The notes under the pieces: generated by a model
Told to the model about the DNA's origin: nothing
Database searches by the model: none
Seen by the model: the letters and a program-made list of their open reading frames with translations, nothing else
Origin: Velocimicrobium porci
Lineage (GTDB): Bacteria > Bacillota > Clostridia > Lachnospirales > Lachnospiraceae
Length of the DNA: 64,000 nt
Assembly: GCF_009696045.1 (NCBI RefSeq)
Contig: NZ_VUMT01000003.1
Coordinates: 62,001-126,000, forward strand
Direction of reading: 5' to 3'
Position numbers and translations under genes: made by a program
Shown here: positions 26,355 to 35,398 of the stretch, in pieces
Layout: each line of letters starts with the position of its first letter
Position numbering within the stretch: the first letter of the stretch is position 1

Positions 26355-27536
26355 TTATGATACAGATTGTTGTTCTAACGTCGTTTCTCCATATCTTTTT
26401 AGATTCAAAGAAGCTTGGTAATCTCTATCTATCACGTTTCCACATTCACATTTGTAAATACGGTCTGATAACTTTAAATCTTTCTTGATATTTCCGCAAC
26501 AACTACATAGTTTAGAACTTGGAAAGAATCTATCTGCAATAATAACTGGAATATTGTTCCATGCGGATTTATATTCTATCTGTCGTCTAAATTCTCCAAA
26601 ACATTGTTGTTGAACTGCCTTAGATAAATGTCTATTCTTCATTATTCCTTTTACATTCAAATCTTCCATACAAATAAAACTTGGTTCTCATTTTATGATT
26701 TCAGATGTTGTCTGATGTAAATAGTTTTGACGAAGATTGGTTAGTCTGTGATTTAACTTTAAAAGTTCTTGTTCACTTTTTATAAGGTTACTTGTTTTAC
26801 AGTAATTTTCTCCTTTCTTATTTTTCTCATATCTTCTTGATATGGAACGCTGTAACCTACGTTTTCTTTTCTCTAATTTCTTTACTTTTTGAGTTTTATT
26901 TATATTCTGATATTTATGCCCATTCGAACAGATTGCTAAATCTTTTATTCCTAAATCAATTCCAATTCCTTCGTTTGATGGAAGGGCAGAACTGTCTTCG
27001 TATTCCATTCCAATTGTAATCCACCAATTTAATCCGTCATATTTTATACGAGGATTCATGTACTTTACGTTTGCAATAGGAATACGACCATGTTCTGCAA
27101 GCCTGATCCAATTTAATTTCTGTTTGTTTTTCTTTTTCGAAGCAACGAATCCTTCTACTTTTACATGAGTGTCTGTAAATTGGATTTTTACATTATCCTG
27201 ATAAAATTTAGGAACAGAACGTTTTCTGCTTTTAAATCGTGGGAACTTCGTATCTCCTTTAAAGAAAGCTTTATACGCTTCGCAAGCATCTTTTATTGCC
27301 TGCTTTGTAACATTATTTGAAATATTGTTCAACCAAGCATATTCTTCTGTCTTCTTTAATTTCGTAAATTCTTTTCGTAAATCTCCATCCGATATAAACT
27401 TTCCACCATTCTTATAATTCTCTTGCTCTCTACTCAAAGCCCAGTTATAAGCAAATCTGGCAGTATTAGCATATTGGAATAATTTAGTTTTTTGTTTATT
27501 ATTTGGAATCAGCATTACTCGAATTGTTTTTGTCAT
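26355..27536 (-). pseudogene. tnpB: IS-encoded TnpB with one in-frame TGA
   Basis: One continuous reading frame of about 393 codons broken by a single TGA at 26688-26690. Before it: N-terminal domain (KTIRVMLIPNNKQKTKLF, FKSRKRSVPKF) and RuvC-I with the first catalytic Asp in GIDLGIKDLA. After it: RuvC-II Glu in ICMEDLNVKG, zinc-ribbon CSCCG and CECG, and RuvC-III Asp in VIDRDYQASLNL. All three nuclease residues and the zinc Cys survive, so the stop is the only visible lesion; an Arg codon at that place is usual in relatives (SEIIKxxPxFICMED). Known: TnpB is an RNA-guided nuclease ancestral to Cas12. ATG 27536 is the likely start; a GTG at 27548 is possible. Overlaps tnpA by 38 bases. Confidence 0.85.
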
Positions 27537-27789
27537 TGTCTTCACCACCTTCTTCTATCAGTTCTTTTAATCCTTTTTTCTTATAATTGATTCCAGAGCC
27601 AATGGTAATTCTATCGAGATTCGGTTTTATATTCATCACTTGATTCAATTGTTCGTGTGAATAATATCTATATCCATTGCTAGAAATATGATGTGGATGA
27701 AGTTTTCCGTTATTGTCCCAATTCCGTAATGTTTGTGCTGAAACTCCTAAAATCTTTGAAAATTCATTGATAGAATAGTATTTGCTCAT
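27499..27789 (-). pseudogene. tnpA: IS607 TnpA remnant lacking the recombinase domain
   Basis: 96 residues from ATG 27789 (AAGGGG upstream). Residues 1-50 are the MerR-type DNA-binding head of IS607 TnpA (YYSINEFSKILGVSAQTLRNW, GYRYYSHEQLN). The serine-recombinase catalytic domain that should follow (about 110 residues with the YCRVSS nucleophile block) is missing; the frame goes straight to the C-terminal end typical of the family (KGLKELIEEGGED). This looks like a clean internal, in-frame deletion. The product could still bind DNA but cannot recombine. Confidence 0.8.
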
Positions 27790-27917
27790 AATTAAAATCC
27801 CCTTATAATGTTTATACTTCATTCCATCAAGATAAGTTATAAAATCCAACAGATATTTATAATATTTTATAAGTTTAATTTATCTGTTTACCACCTCCCT
27901 TTTATGATTATTCTTAT

Positions 27918-29051
27918 TTATAATTGTTCCGCAAGAGTAAGTGCTTTGTCTACAATCGCATCAATATTATAATAGCGATACTCTGCAAGACGTCCTAACA
28001 AATGTACATTCGGCAGTCTGTCAAGTTTCTCAACATATTTCTGATACAATTTTTCATTTTCTGCATTTAGAATTGCATAATACGGAATTTCTCCCTGTTT
28101 TCCGCTATAGGAAAAAGGATACTCTTTCATAATGGTTGTTCCATTCTGTACTTGTCCTGTTAAATATTTATATTCCGTAATTCTTGTAAAATCTTCCGAC
28201 ACGGTATAATTGACTACACCATGTGTCTGATAATGTTCTTTCTCATAATATTCACATTCAAAACGTAAAGAACGATAAGGAAGTCTTCCGTATTCACAAT
28301 CGAACAATTCATCAATTGGTCCTGTGTAAATAACTTCTCCTTTAAATTCGTTTCCATCTGCATATACTTTATTTCCGATAGTCATAAACTCGTTCGCAGG
28401 TGAATTCAATCTCACTTCAATATTTTTATGGTTTAACATATTATCAAACAGTGCTGTATATCCGTCTAACGGCATACCTTGATATGTATCTTGAAAGTAT
28501 CGATTATCTCTCGATATAAAAACAGGAACTCTTCCGGATACAGAAGGATCAATTTCCTCCGGTTTTTGTCCCCATTGCTTCATTGTATATTTAAGAAATA
28601 CATTTTCGTAAACAAACTGAGCAATATCCTGAATTTCTTTCGACTGGTTCTTTCTCAATTCCAAAATTGGTATCTTTACATTTTCACCATACTCTTTGAT
28701 AAGAAGCTCCTCTAATTCTTTTGCTTTTTCTACTCCATAAACCAACTCTAATGTATTTAAATTAAACGGAATCGGAAGCATTTTTCCATTTACATTACCT
28801 ACAACCTCATGGCTGTAATCATACCATTTGGTAAATTGGGACAGATAATCGTAAACATGCTTCATATTTGTATGGAAAATATGTGGACCATATTGATGAA
28901 TCAAAATTCCATGCTCATCCTGTACGTCATAACAATTTCCACCAATATGATTTCTTTGTTCAAGAATTAACACTCGTCTGCCTTTTTCAGCCAACTGTCT
29001 TCCCACTACTGCTCCGGCAAAACCACAGCCTATAACAATTACATCATACAC
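27918..29051 (-). CDS. glf: UDP-galactopyranose mutase
   Basis: 377 residues, the family length. FAD-binding GCGFAGAVVGRQLAEKG at the N-terminus and the Glf signature blocks HIGGNCYDVQDEHGI, HQYGPHIFHTN, MLPIPFN, EYPFSYSG and HLLGRLAEYRYYNID. Converts UDP-galactopyranose to UDP-galactofuranose in the cytoplasm, the donor for galactofuranose-containing surface glycans. Paired with the glycosyltransferase at 25161 before the IS insertion. Terminators from yjjW (29292-29328) lie upstream, so glf needs its own promoter in 29052-29260; none is clear. Confidence 0.95.
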   Translation of the reverse strand: MYDVIVIGCGFAGAVVGRQLAEKGRRVLILEQRNHIGGNCYDVQDEHGILIHQYGPHIFHTNMKHVYDYLSQFTKWYDYSHEVVGNVNGKMLPIPFNLNTLELVYGVEKAKELEELLIKEYGENVKIPILELRKNQSKEIQDIAQFVYENVFLKYTMKQWGQKPEEIDPSVSGRVPVFISRDNRYFQDTYQGMPLDGYTALFDNMLNHKNIEVRLNSPANEFMTIGNKVYADGNEFKGEVIYTGPIDELFDCEYGRLPYRSLRFECEYYEKEHYQTHGVVNYTVSEDFTRITEYKYLTGQVQNGTTIMKEYPFSYSGKQGEIPYYAILNAENEKLYQKYVEKLDRLPNVHLLGRLAEYRYYNIDAIVDKALTLAEQL

Positions 29052-29261
29052 GTTGTTCTCTCCATTCTTATTATTAATAATTTATTTTTTTATCAAAAAA
29101 CTCTTACTCACTGACAATATTCATTATAACATTATTTTTGTTTGTTAACAGTACCTATTCCTTAAAAAATTCTTAATTCGCGTTAATATGTATATTTTTG
29201 TAACAAATAATTCGGTTATATTCCTCGCCGACGCAATGCAATTCTGCTCAAAGCGTTTTTG

Positions 29262-29290
29262 CTTTATAGGAGACGAAGTTTCCTATAAAG
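29262..29290. other. 10-bp hairpin upstream of glf
   Basis: CTTTATAGGA / TCCTATAAAG, perfect, with a 9-base loop, directly next to the yjjW terminator. No T-run. It could be part of a small repeated element; another copy was not seen in the window. Confidence 0.4.
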
Positions 29291-29291
29291 T

Positions 29292-29328
29292 AAAAAAAGG
29301 AACAGAGGAGTTTCCCTTTGTTCCTTTT
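29292..29328 (-). terminator. Terminator after yjjW
   Basis: On the minus strand AAAAGGAACA pairs with TGTTCCTTTT, with GGG/CTC inner pairing, followed by further Ts. It lies just after the yjjW stop at 29334. Confidence 0.85.
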
Positions 29329-29333
29329 CTTTT

Positions 29334-30179
29334 TTACGTAATAGTAACTTTTTTAAATCCAAAAGAATGAACGATTTCTTTTAATTCTTCCATATATGGA
29401 GTATCCGGTGTTGAATATATTGCTTTTTCTTTCCTTACACCAATCGGACGATACTTAATTAATTTATACTGTATTTCACTTTGTTTATTATAATTTTGTA
29501 AAAGTTCCGCCGTTTGAATTACTGTTTTCTTTGTATCAAATAATTCCGGAACAATAACCGTTCTTACCTCTTTTAACTTTTCTCTCTCTGCCAATTCCAC
29601 TGCATTTGTCAAAACAATCCGATTCTCATTTTCAGTCACTTTAATATGGTCTTCAAGTGAAAATGCCTTTATATCCAACATAACACCTTCTATCTGTTCA
29701 AGAATCGGCAATATTTGTTCGAAAGAAAACGTGCCATTGGAATCTAATAATACATTTAATCCCCTCTCACTTAGAAGAGGAATTACCTCTTCCAAAAACT
29801 CCCTTTGTAAGGTACATTCTCCACCTGAAAATGTTACACCTCGTATAAATGGTATATTGACTGCAATTGTTTCCACTAATTTCCCTGGTGTATATACGGT
29901 TGTTTTTGGAGAACTGTTATACGGACAAGCCTTTAAACAGGCATCACATTCCACACATTTTTCTTTCTCATAAACAACTTTCTGTTCCTTTATGTAAATT
30001 GCACCTGTAGGGCAGTGGGACACACAGTTGCCACATAATTTACATAATGATATTGTTTCCGGATTATGACAATACTGACAGTTAAAATTACAGCCTTGAA
30101 AAAATACCGCTGTTCTGCATCCGGGTCCATCAACTGCACTAAACGGAATAATCTTGTTGATAATACCAACGTGTTTCAT
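29334..30179 (-). CDS. yjjW: Glycyl radical enzyme activase, YjjW family
   Basis: 281 residues. Radical-SAM cluster CNFNCQYC (C-x3-C-x2-C) near residue 30, then an inserted two-cluster ferredoxin segment (CKLCGNCVSHCP and CVECDACLKACP), as in the larger GRE activases. Later landmarks VTFSGGECTLQ and MLDIKAF fit. It uses SAM and reduced flavodoxin or ferredoxin to place a radical on the glycine of YjjI. The ATG lies one base after the yjjI stop (TAA-T-ATG), so the pair is translationally coupled. Oxygen-sensitive, as expected for an anaerobe. Confidence 0.92.
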   Translation of the reverse strand: MKHVGIINKIIPFSAVDGPGCRTAVFFQGCNFNCQYCHNPETISLCKLCGNCVSHCPTGAIYIKEQKVVYEKEKCVECDACLKACPYNSSPKTTVYTPGKLVETIAVNIPFIRGVTFSGGECTLQREFLEEVIPLLSERGLNVLLDSNGTFSFEQILPILEQIEGVMLDIKAFSLEDHIKVTENENRIVLTNAVELAEREKLKEVRTVIVPELFDTKKTVIQTAELLQNYNKQSEIQYKLIKYRPIGVRKEKAIYSTPDTPYMEELKEIVHSFGFKKVTIT

Positions 30180-30180
30180 A

Positions 30181-31734
30181 TTATCTTACCTTCCGTTCCA
30201 GTACATGGCTGTTCTTTACAGAATCAAGACCCAATTTCGTTGTATCTAATAAAACATTTTCTCCATTTTTAAGTTTTTCCATCTCAGAACGTTTCACAAG
30301 GTAACCGGTAATTCGAACTACATCGCTATTGCTTGAATAGAACGAAAGATAACGAACTCCTTTTTCAAATGCTCCCTTCACTACATCAATCAAGTAGGCA
30401 GGATTTTTTTCAACTGTTACCTCAATTGGGAATATGTCACCAATACCAGAAGGAAAGTATGGATGAAATTTACCGCAATGGAGTAAATGTTCGGCAAAAT
30501 TTTCTGGCTCTTCTCCAATCGGAATCCGGCATCCCGGCGTAGAGTCCACATCAGAATCAATTCCAACCTGTGCATGAAGTAAAAAATGTCCTCCTGTTAT
30601 TTCACAATATGGATTATTATGATTTTTCACGAAAGAATCAATTGCTTGAATAATCTCAACACCTAAATCATCTGCCAGCTTGGAATGACCAAACCTTCCT
30701 TCTATATTCTCTTTTTCCAATAAGTTATTAACGCAGTCTGCAAGACCAACAATTCCATACATTGCCGTAAATCTCTCACGTTTTATAAATCCTTCTTTTG
30801 CCAAAAAATTGCTTTCAAAGAATCCACTTTCTTCAACAATAAAACGAATTCGCTCATCCATATAAAGAGCCATAATTTCCAATGCCTGTGGCAATACATC
30901 TTCAAAAAATTCTTTTTTATTGTGGGCTTTTTTTGCCAAATTTCCTAGTAGCATCCGACATAAAGTATAAGAACCTCCTCCAAGCTTTAAACCGTTATAA
31001 CAGCTGGCAATTACATAATCGTCACCTAACTCATTCTTAAACATCTGATGATTAGCAAAACTTGGCTTTGCACTTTTTAACGCCGTCTTGGCTGCTAATT
31101 CTGCAAAAGAATCCGGAGTAATATCTTTATCATATTTTAAAGTTAAATTAGGAACCGCCTGTTCTAATTCCTGCTCTAATTCCAGAATAATCCGTCCTGC
31201 CTTTGTTTCTGTTGGCCCAATATTCGCATGGCAGAATGAATCTAAAATCGTTCGATCCATGTGAATCAAAAACAAACGAATTGCTTTTTTTGCTTCTTCC
31301 TCGTCTTTTACAAATGGTTCTAACAGTTCACCCAAATTACCAACATAAACCGGGTAATTTGTTACACTGGGAACATGTTTATAAAAAATCAATAAGGCAT
31401 TCGTTGCCTCCCATATATCCCTCGGTGGCGTAAGACCTAAAAATTCACTTCCATGCTCCAAAAAAGCCTGATAATCAGGAATAATGTATCTTGGTCGAAC
31501 CGGAGCATGCCCTTCACCCAAGTCACAGATTACTTTCTCTTCAGGGTCATTACTCATCAATTCTTTTAATCCTTCCGGATATTCCAATACTTCCATTAAT
31601 GAATCCGCAAGCACTGCCATTTTAGAAACCTTTTGTTCATGTGTAAGCTGATGATTTTTGATTGTTTCTAAAATTTCATTTCTTGCTTCATTTACCCGTT
31701 CCATAGAAATCTCTTTCATAAAATTTCTCTTCAC
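30181..31734 (-). CDS. yjjI: YjjI-family glycyl radical enzyme
   Basis: 517 residues, the same size as E. coli YjjI (DUF3029). Start is GTG 31734: AAAGGAG lies nine bases upstream, and the next ATG (31719) is too far. The glycyl radical site is RITGYL near the C-terminus, Gly477 by this numbering (the RVxGY box of other GREs). SFCHANIGPTETKAGR, SCYNGLKLGGGSYTL and GRFGHSKLADD are strongly family-like. Short for a glycyl radical enzyme and nearer to class III ribonucleotide reductase than to pyruvate formate-lyase in outline. The natural reaction is not settled in my knowledge. First gene of yjjI-yjjW. Confidence 0.92.
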   Translation of the reverse strand: MKRNFMKEISMERVNEARNEILETIKNHQLTHEQKVSKMAVLADSLMEVLEYPEGLKELMSNDPEEKVICDLGEGHAPVRPRYIIPDYQAFLEHGSEFLGLTPPRDIWEATNALLIFYKHVPSVTNYPVYVGNLGELLEPFVKDEEEAKKAIRLFLIHMDRTILDSFCHANIGPTETKAGRIILELEQELEQAVPNLTLKYDKDITPDSFAELAAKTALKSAKPSFANHQMFKNELGDDYVIASCYNGLKLGGGSYTLCRMLLGNLAKKAHNKKEFFEDVLPQALEIMALYMDERIRFIVEESGFFESNFLAKEGFIKRERFTAMYGIVGLADCVNNLLEKENIEGRFGHSKLADDLGVEIIQAIDSFVKNHNNPYCEITGGHFLLHAQVGIDSDVDSTPGCRIPIGEEPENFAEHLLHCGKFHPYFPSGIGDIFPIEVTVEKNPAYLIDVVKGAFEKGVRYLSFYSSNSDVVRITGYLVKRSEMEKLKNGENVLLDTTKLGLDSVKNSHVLERKVR

Positions 31735-31810
31735 TTTACCATCTCCTTTTTAAAGTTTTATTATACTCCTTCTTCTTTAAAAAGGAAAGGACGTTTGCTT
31801 TGATGAAATC

Positions 31811-34333
31811 TTAATTACAGTAACTTAAAAACACATTTCCTGCCTCTTCAAACAGTTTAGTTCCAGCAGACAAACTGAATTTTTTCTTGCCGGATTGAGG
31901 ATCAAATATCGTTACACTTGTTTCATCATAGCCAATAACTAATACCGCATGTGTATTATCTTTCATTGCGATAACCGGACGATCACCACTTACAAAATAT
32001 AATATCTCTTCTAAATTACAACCGGTTAAATTGATTGGCGATTCAAAATGTTTCTTTAATACATCATAGATTGATTTTCCGTTATCGGTAAGTTCATTTA
32101 TATCCGCACTAATATGATTGTATTGTAACATCATAGATAAACATGCACCAACGCTGTCAATTGATTCTGTTACTTTCACTTCCTTTAACTGGTTCAACGT
32201 CTTATGATTATATTTACCGCTTCGTTCCCATACCAACTGATGTTTGCCATCAATCACAACACCGACATTTTCATCTGCCATTGCAATTGCCTCACTGACA
32301 TCATCGGTACTTCCAATTATGGAACCATACGCCTGTATATAATACTTTTCACCCACTATTTCCTCTTTGTCCAGATGCAGAGTTGTATCCTGCTTTAATA
32401 CTGCATTCATCGTATCATATACTTTTGGAACATTTTTCATTGCAAACCCTTCCGGCATAAATAAATACCACTCTGTTTTCGTCAAATCTGTTACTCTTGA
32501 ACGAAGACCAATAATATTATTATCTTCTTTTCCCTGACTTAAAATACTGTCACTGGAAATAACTTTATATCCATCTTTGCTTTTCTTCATACGAATCAAC
32601 TGGGCAACTGTATCTTTTATTTTAGCATCTGTAATATAAACACCTTTTTGCCGATACTCTTTCAAAACCGTTCCATCATTATCAGCAATTTCTAATTTAT
32701 AAGCAGGAACTAATACCGTTCCATCTTTCATTTCCTTAATATCCGCTTTTTTCACATAACCGTACAATACATGGTTATCTAAACTTCCAAGAATTTTTAT
32801 AATTTCACCTTGGGGTGCTTTGACTTTTTTCTTAGTTCCTTTTTCTAAGTCATAAATTATCATAGCTTCTTCCCCGCTTTTTCCTTCAAGCCATGCAATC
32901 GCATGTTTTCCAGGCATTGCCGCAAAATTCTTTTCCGTTATGTTAGTCGCTATTGTACTCACTTCTCTTGCATTGATATCGTAGGAATAGATTGTATTAT
33001 TTAATGTAAAATAAAACACGTCTTTATGATTTGCATAACTGAAACCTTCAATATCTTCCTTTAAAATCTGATAGCTTGTTTCCAGCGGAATACATACTTT
33101 TTCCTCGATTTGTTTTGTTTCTATATAAAAACGATAAAAGATTAAGGCTACTTTCCCTTCATAATCGCCACGATTCATATAACCATAAACCGTGAAATCG
33201 ATATTCCCACTGTCATCCATATTCAAAATACGAATATTGTGCTGGTCATACCCTTCCCTGATATAATCATTCTTATCGCTCATAAAGGAAAATACACGGA
33301 CTGCTTCATTTTCAGCCAGGCTATAGTACCAAAGCTCACCATTTCTTACAAATGCAACTTTTCCATTTTCACCACTTGTTACAATGTCAATATCTTTGTC
33401 ATTTGTAACTCCAATTTTAAATTCTCCCTTTCCAAGACTTGCCAGATTAATATCAAACATTGATTCCATTGTACGCTCGTAATTCAAAAGATAAATCCGG
33501 TCAGCTGTATAACGAATCCGATAAAACTCCTTAACTGAATAAATTTCTTTTCCAGAATCGGTCTTAGCAGAAACAAAGTATTCTAACTGAACAGCCGCTG
33601 TCTCCACATTAAATTCCTTTATTGTTGGAACAATGTCAGTAATTACAGTCGGGTTTAAGTTTCCCCAGCTAAACATATCAAAGCTTGAATGTATTGTTAC
33701 TTTTGCAAAAGAACTTCCGTCCTCTGTGCCATCTGTTTCTAAATATTTAGCTAATGCTTGAGCCTTTTGTTTATCTAAACTACTCTCATGAAAGTTATTT
33801 ATAAAATCCATTTTCTGAGCTAAGTAATAATCTGTTTCGTAATATTTTACTCGCGTATAGTAATTAATCTTTTTACTGTTATTTGTAACTACTGTTATTT
33901 TTGCCGCATATTCCTTTCCCGTTACAAAATTCGCTTCGAACTTTATTTTTGCACTTTTTCCATTTTCTATTTCGTCTAATGCACTAATTGAGCCGGAATC
34001 CAATAATATATTATTTTTTAATTCCCGGATTTCATATTTTATTTTTTTTACAATACTCTCGTTTTCCTGAATTCTTACCTGAAGTGTTTTATCATTATCA
34101 ATTGGTGTCATTGACTCACGAATCACATTTGCCTCTATATTTCCACTATATCCATGCAGGCGATTAATCACATACCCACCTGACTCAATATACAACAACG
34201 GAAATGATGCATCTTCCATCTTTACAGCTGAAGTTAAATTAATTTCTTCTTCTTTTATATTTTCACTCATAAATATTAAAGTCGCAATAAATACCGTGGT
34301 TAATACAATTATCTTATATACTCGCTTATACAT
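31811..34333 (-). CDS. Large extracytoplasmic protein with C-terminal C39-like domain
   Basis: 840 residues. One N-terminal membrane helix (about 6-22) anchors it outside. Residues 30-290 look beta-rich with an Ig-like or jelly-roll feel; 295-560 contain repeated four-strand units (KVAFVRNGELWYYSLAENEA, DVFYFTLNNTIYSYDINA, HAIAWLEGKSGEEAMIIYDL) suggestive of a beta-propeller. The last 120 residues match a peptidase C39-like papain fold: DSVGACLSMML, then H795 in THAVLVIGYDE and D811 in IFDPQSGKKK. In active C39 domains DCGPAC is normal; here the first Cys position is Ser727, so a binding role rather than proteolysis is likely. No known function. It is unlinked to its neighbours. Confidence 0.7.
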   Translation of the reverse strand: MYKRVYKIIVLTTVFIATLIFMSENIKEEEINLTSAVKMEDASFPLLYIESGGYVINRLHGYSGNIEANVIRESMTPIDNDKTLQVRIQENESIVKKIKYEIRELKNNILLDSGSISALDEIENGKSAKIKFEANFVTGKEYAAKITVVTNNSKKINYYTRVKYYETDYYLAQKMDFINNFHESSLDKQKAQALAKYLETDGTEDGSSFAKVTIHSSFDMFSWGNLNPTVITDIVPTIKEFNVETAAVQLEYFVSAKTDSGKEIYSVKEFYRIRYTADRIYLLNYERTMESMFDINLASLGKGEFKIGVTNDKDIDIVTSGENGKVAFVRNGELWYYSLAENEAVRVFSFMSDKNDYIREGYDQHNIRILNMDDSGNIDFTVYGYMNRGDYEGKVALIFYRFYIETKQIEEKVCIPLETSYQILKEDIEGFSYANHKDVFYFTLNNTIYSYDINAREVSTIATNITEKNFAAMPGKHAIAWLEGKSGEEAMIIYDLEKGTKKKVKAPQGEIIKILGSLDNHVLYGYVKKADIKEMKDGTVLVPAYKLEIADNDGTVLKEYRQKGVYITDAKIKDTVAQLIRMKKSKDGYKVISSDSILSQGKEDNNIIGLRSRVTDLTKTEWYLFMPEGFAMKNVPKVYDTMNAVLKQDTTLHLDKEEIVGEKYYIQAYGSIIGSTDDVSEAIAMADENVGVVIDGKHQLVWERSGKYNHKTLNQLKEVKVTESIDSVGACLSMMLQYNHISADINELTDNGKSIYDVLKKHFESPINLTGCNLEEILYFVSGDRPVIAMKDNTHAVLVIGYDETSVTIFDPQSGKKKFSLSAGTKLFEEAGNVFLSYCN

Positions 34334-34483
34334 TTCTCTATTTCACATCCTTATCTTCCCATTGTATCATTTTTTTTCAAAAGTTCAATGTTCTTTTTTT
34401 GGGAAATAAAATTTTTATTCAGAACAATCAACTTTTTTATTATTACTGCATATATTAGGATAAAAAAGATGAAAGGGGCTACT

Positions 34484-34981
34484 ATGAATATTTCAGATTC
34501 TTTCCGCGAGAATGTGGAAAAACTAGAAATTCCAAAATATCCATTTTACGGATATGATAACTCAGAAGAAATCGATAAGGATGTTGATTACATAAAAAGT
34601 CTTTATCCATCGGATGTACAGTTGATTCAACGTGAAGTAGAAGAAGAATGTGATAAGCTAGAATATGATGGAAGCTGTATGTTTGACCTCTATCCTGATC
34701 GCGTACATTTAAATACAATTGTTGATAAAATTTATGATACGGTTTCTGCCACTAGCGAAGACGAAGTATCAAAAGAAGAAATTAACAATTCCAACATTGC
34801 CAACTCCCCTTGGCCATGGAATCATTGTGGACCAAACAGAACCTGTCCTCCACCCAGACCTGACCATCGTCCGGATGGCAGACCCAATTGGAGGAGAGAT
34901 TTAATAGAATCGCTGCTGTTTAATGAAATGCTTCATCGAAGAAGACGCCATCGCAGCCGAAAGAGATGGACGAATTATTAA
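34484..34981 (+). CDS. Conserved hypothetical protein with basic Pro/Arg/His tail
   Basis: 165 residues from ATG 34484, chosen for GAAAGGGG five bases upstream. The N-terminal two thirds (YIKSLYPSDVQLIQREVEEE, CDKLEYDGSCMFDLYPDR) follow a pattern I recognise from short clostridial proteins of unknown role, some in sporulation loci. The last 50 residues change character: PWPWNHCGPNRTCPPPRP and then RRRRHRSRKRW, strongly basic with Pro and His. No membrane helix. A spore-coat or nucleic-acid/polymer-binding role is a guess from composition. Divergent from the 840-residue protein gene. Confidence 0.65.
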   Translation: MNISDSFRENVEKLEIPKYPFYGYDNSEEIDKDVDYIKSLYPSDVQLIQREVEEECDKLEYDGSCMFDLYPDRVHLNTIVDKIYDTVSATSEDEVSKEEINNSNIANSPWPWNHCGPNRTCPPPRPDHRPDGRPNWRRDLIESLLFNEMLHRRRRHRSRKRWTNY

Positions 34982-34992
34982 GCGAAATACGT

Positions 34993-35394
34993 TTAATAAT
35001 CTTCGTTTAGAAATGGCGTTACCACTTTAACAATTGTTTTTCCTTCTTTCTCATTATAGGTAAAAACAATATTTAAATTAATTTTTTGGTTCTCAATTAC
35101 TACATTCGAATGAAGCAAATCCGAATATCCATAAAAGGAATAGAAATTATCTCCCTTCACTTCCTTAACTAGAACACCATGATATTGGTTTAGGAACTGT
35201 TTTGCACATTCTCTCCCTTCTGCAAAAGTTAATTTCTCATTATATTCTTTTTCCTGCAAAAGAGAAGTTGTCTTCTCTGTATACGCATCAATAAAGGAAT
35301 TATAATGGAACTTAGCTTCTGCCATAACCTGTGTAAATGCTCCTATCCAAAGAACCGATAAAATTACAAAATAAAATTTTAATTTTTTATACAT
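34993..35394 (-). CDS. Small exported protein of unknown function, downstream of the atp operon
   Basis: 133 residues from ATG 35394, which has GGAGGTTTT seven bases upstream. The signal peptide (LKFYFVILSVLWIGAFTQV, cut near VMAEA) is followed by about 105 residues with alternating charged helix and strand; no motif I know. The position after atpC recalls YwmB of Bacillus, but the sequence is too short to support that name. The ribosome site is inside a long hairpin (35399-35462), so translation may be conditional. Confidence 0.6.
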   Translation of the reverse strand: MYKKLKFYFVILSVLWIGAFTQVMAEAKFHYNSFIDAYTEKTTSLLQEKEYNEKLTFAEGRECAKQFLNQYHGVLVKEVKGDNFYSFYGYSDLLHSNVVIENQKINLNIVFTYNEKEGKTIVKVVTPFLNEDY

Positions 35395-35398
35395 GATA

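Larger units (their letters stand above)
26200..27850 (-). mobile_element. Decayed IS607-type element
   Basis: Holds a serine-recombinase tnpA remnant and an interrupted tnpB in the usual IS607 order (tnpA then overlapping tnpB, both minus). It sits between glf and the glycosyltransferase gene. IS607 elements have no terminal inverted repeats or target duplications, so the ends given are approximate: the left edge is close after the tnpB 3' region and the right edge before the tnpA ribosome site. Neither transposition gene looks intact, so the copy should be immobile unless helped. Confidence 0.75.

Noticed and set aside
26688-26690. TGA in tnpB as selenocysteine
   Set aside because: Relatives have an Arg-type codon there and no hairpin follows; a nonsense change fits better.
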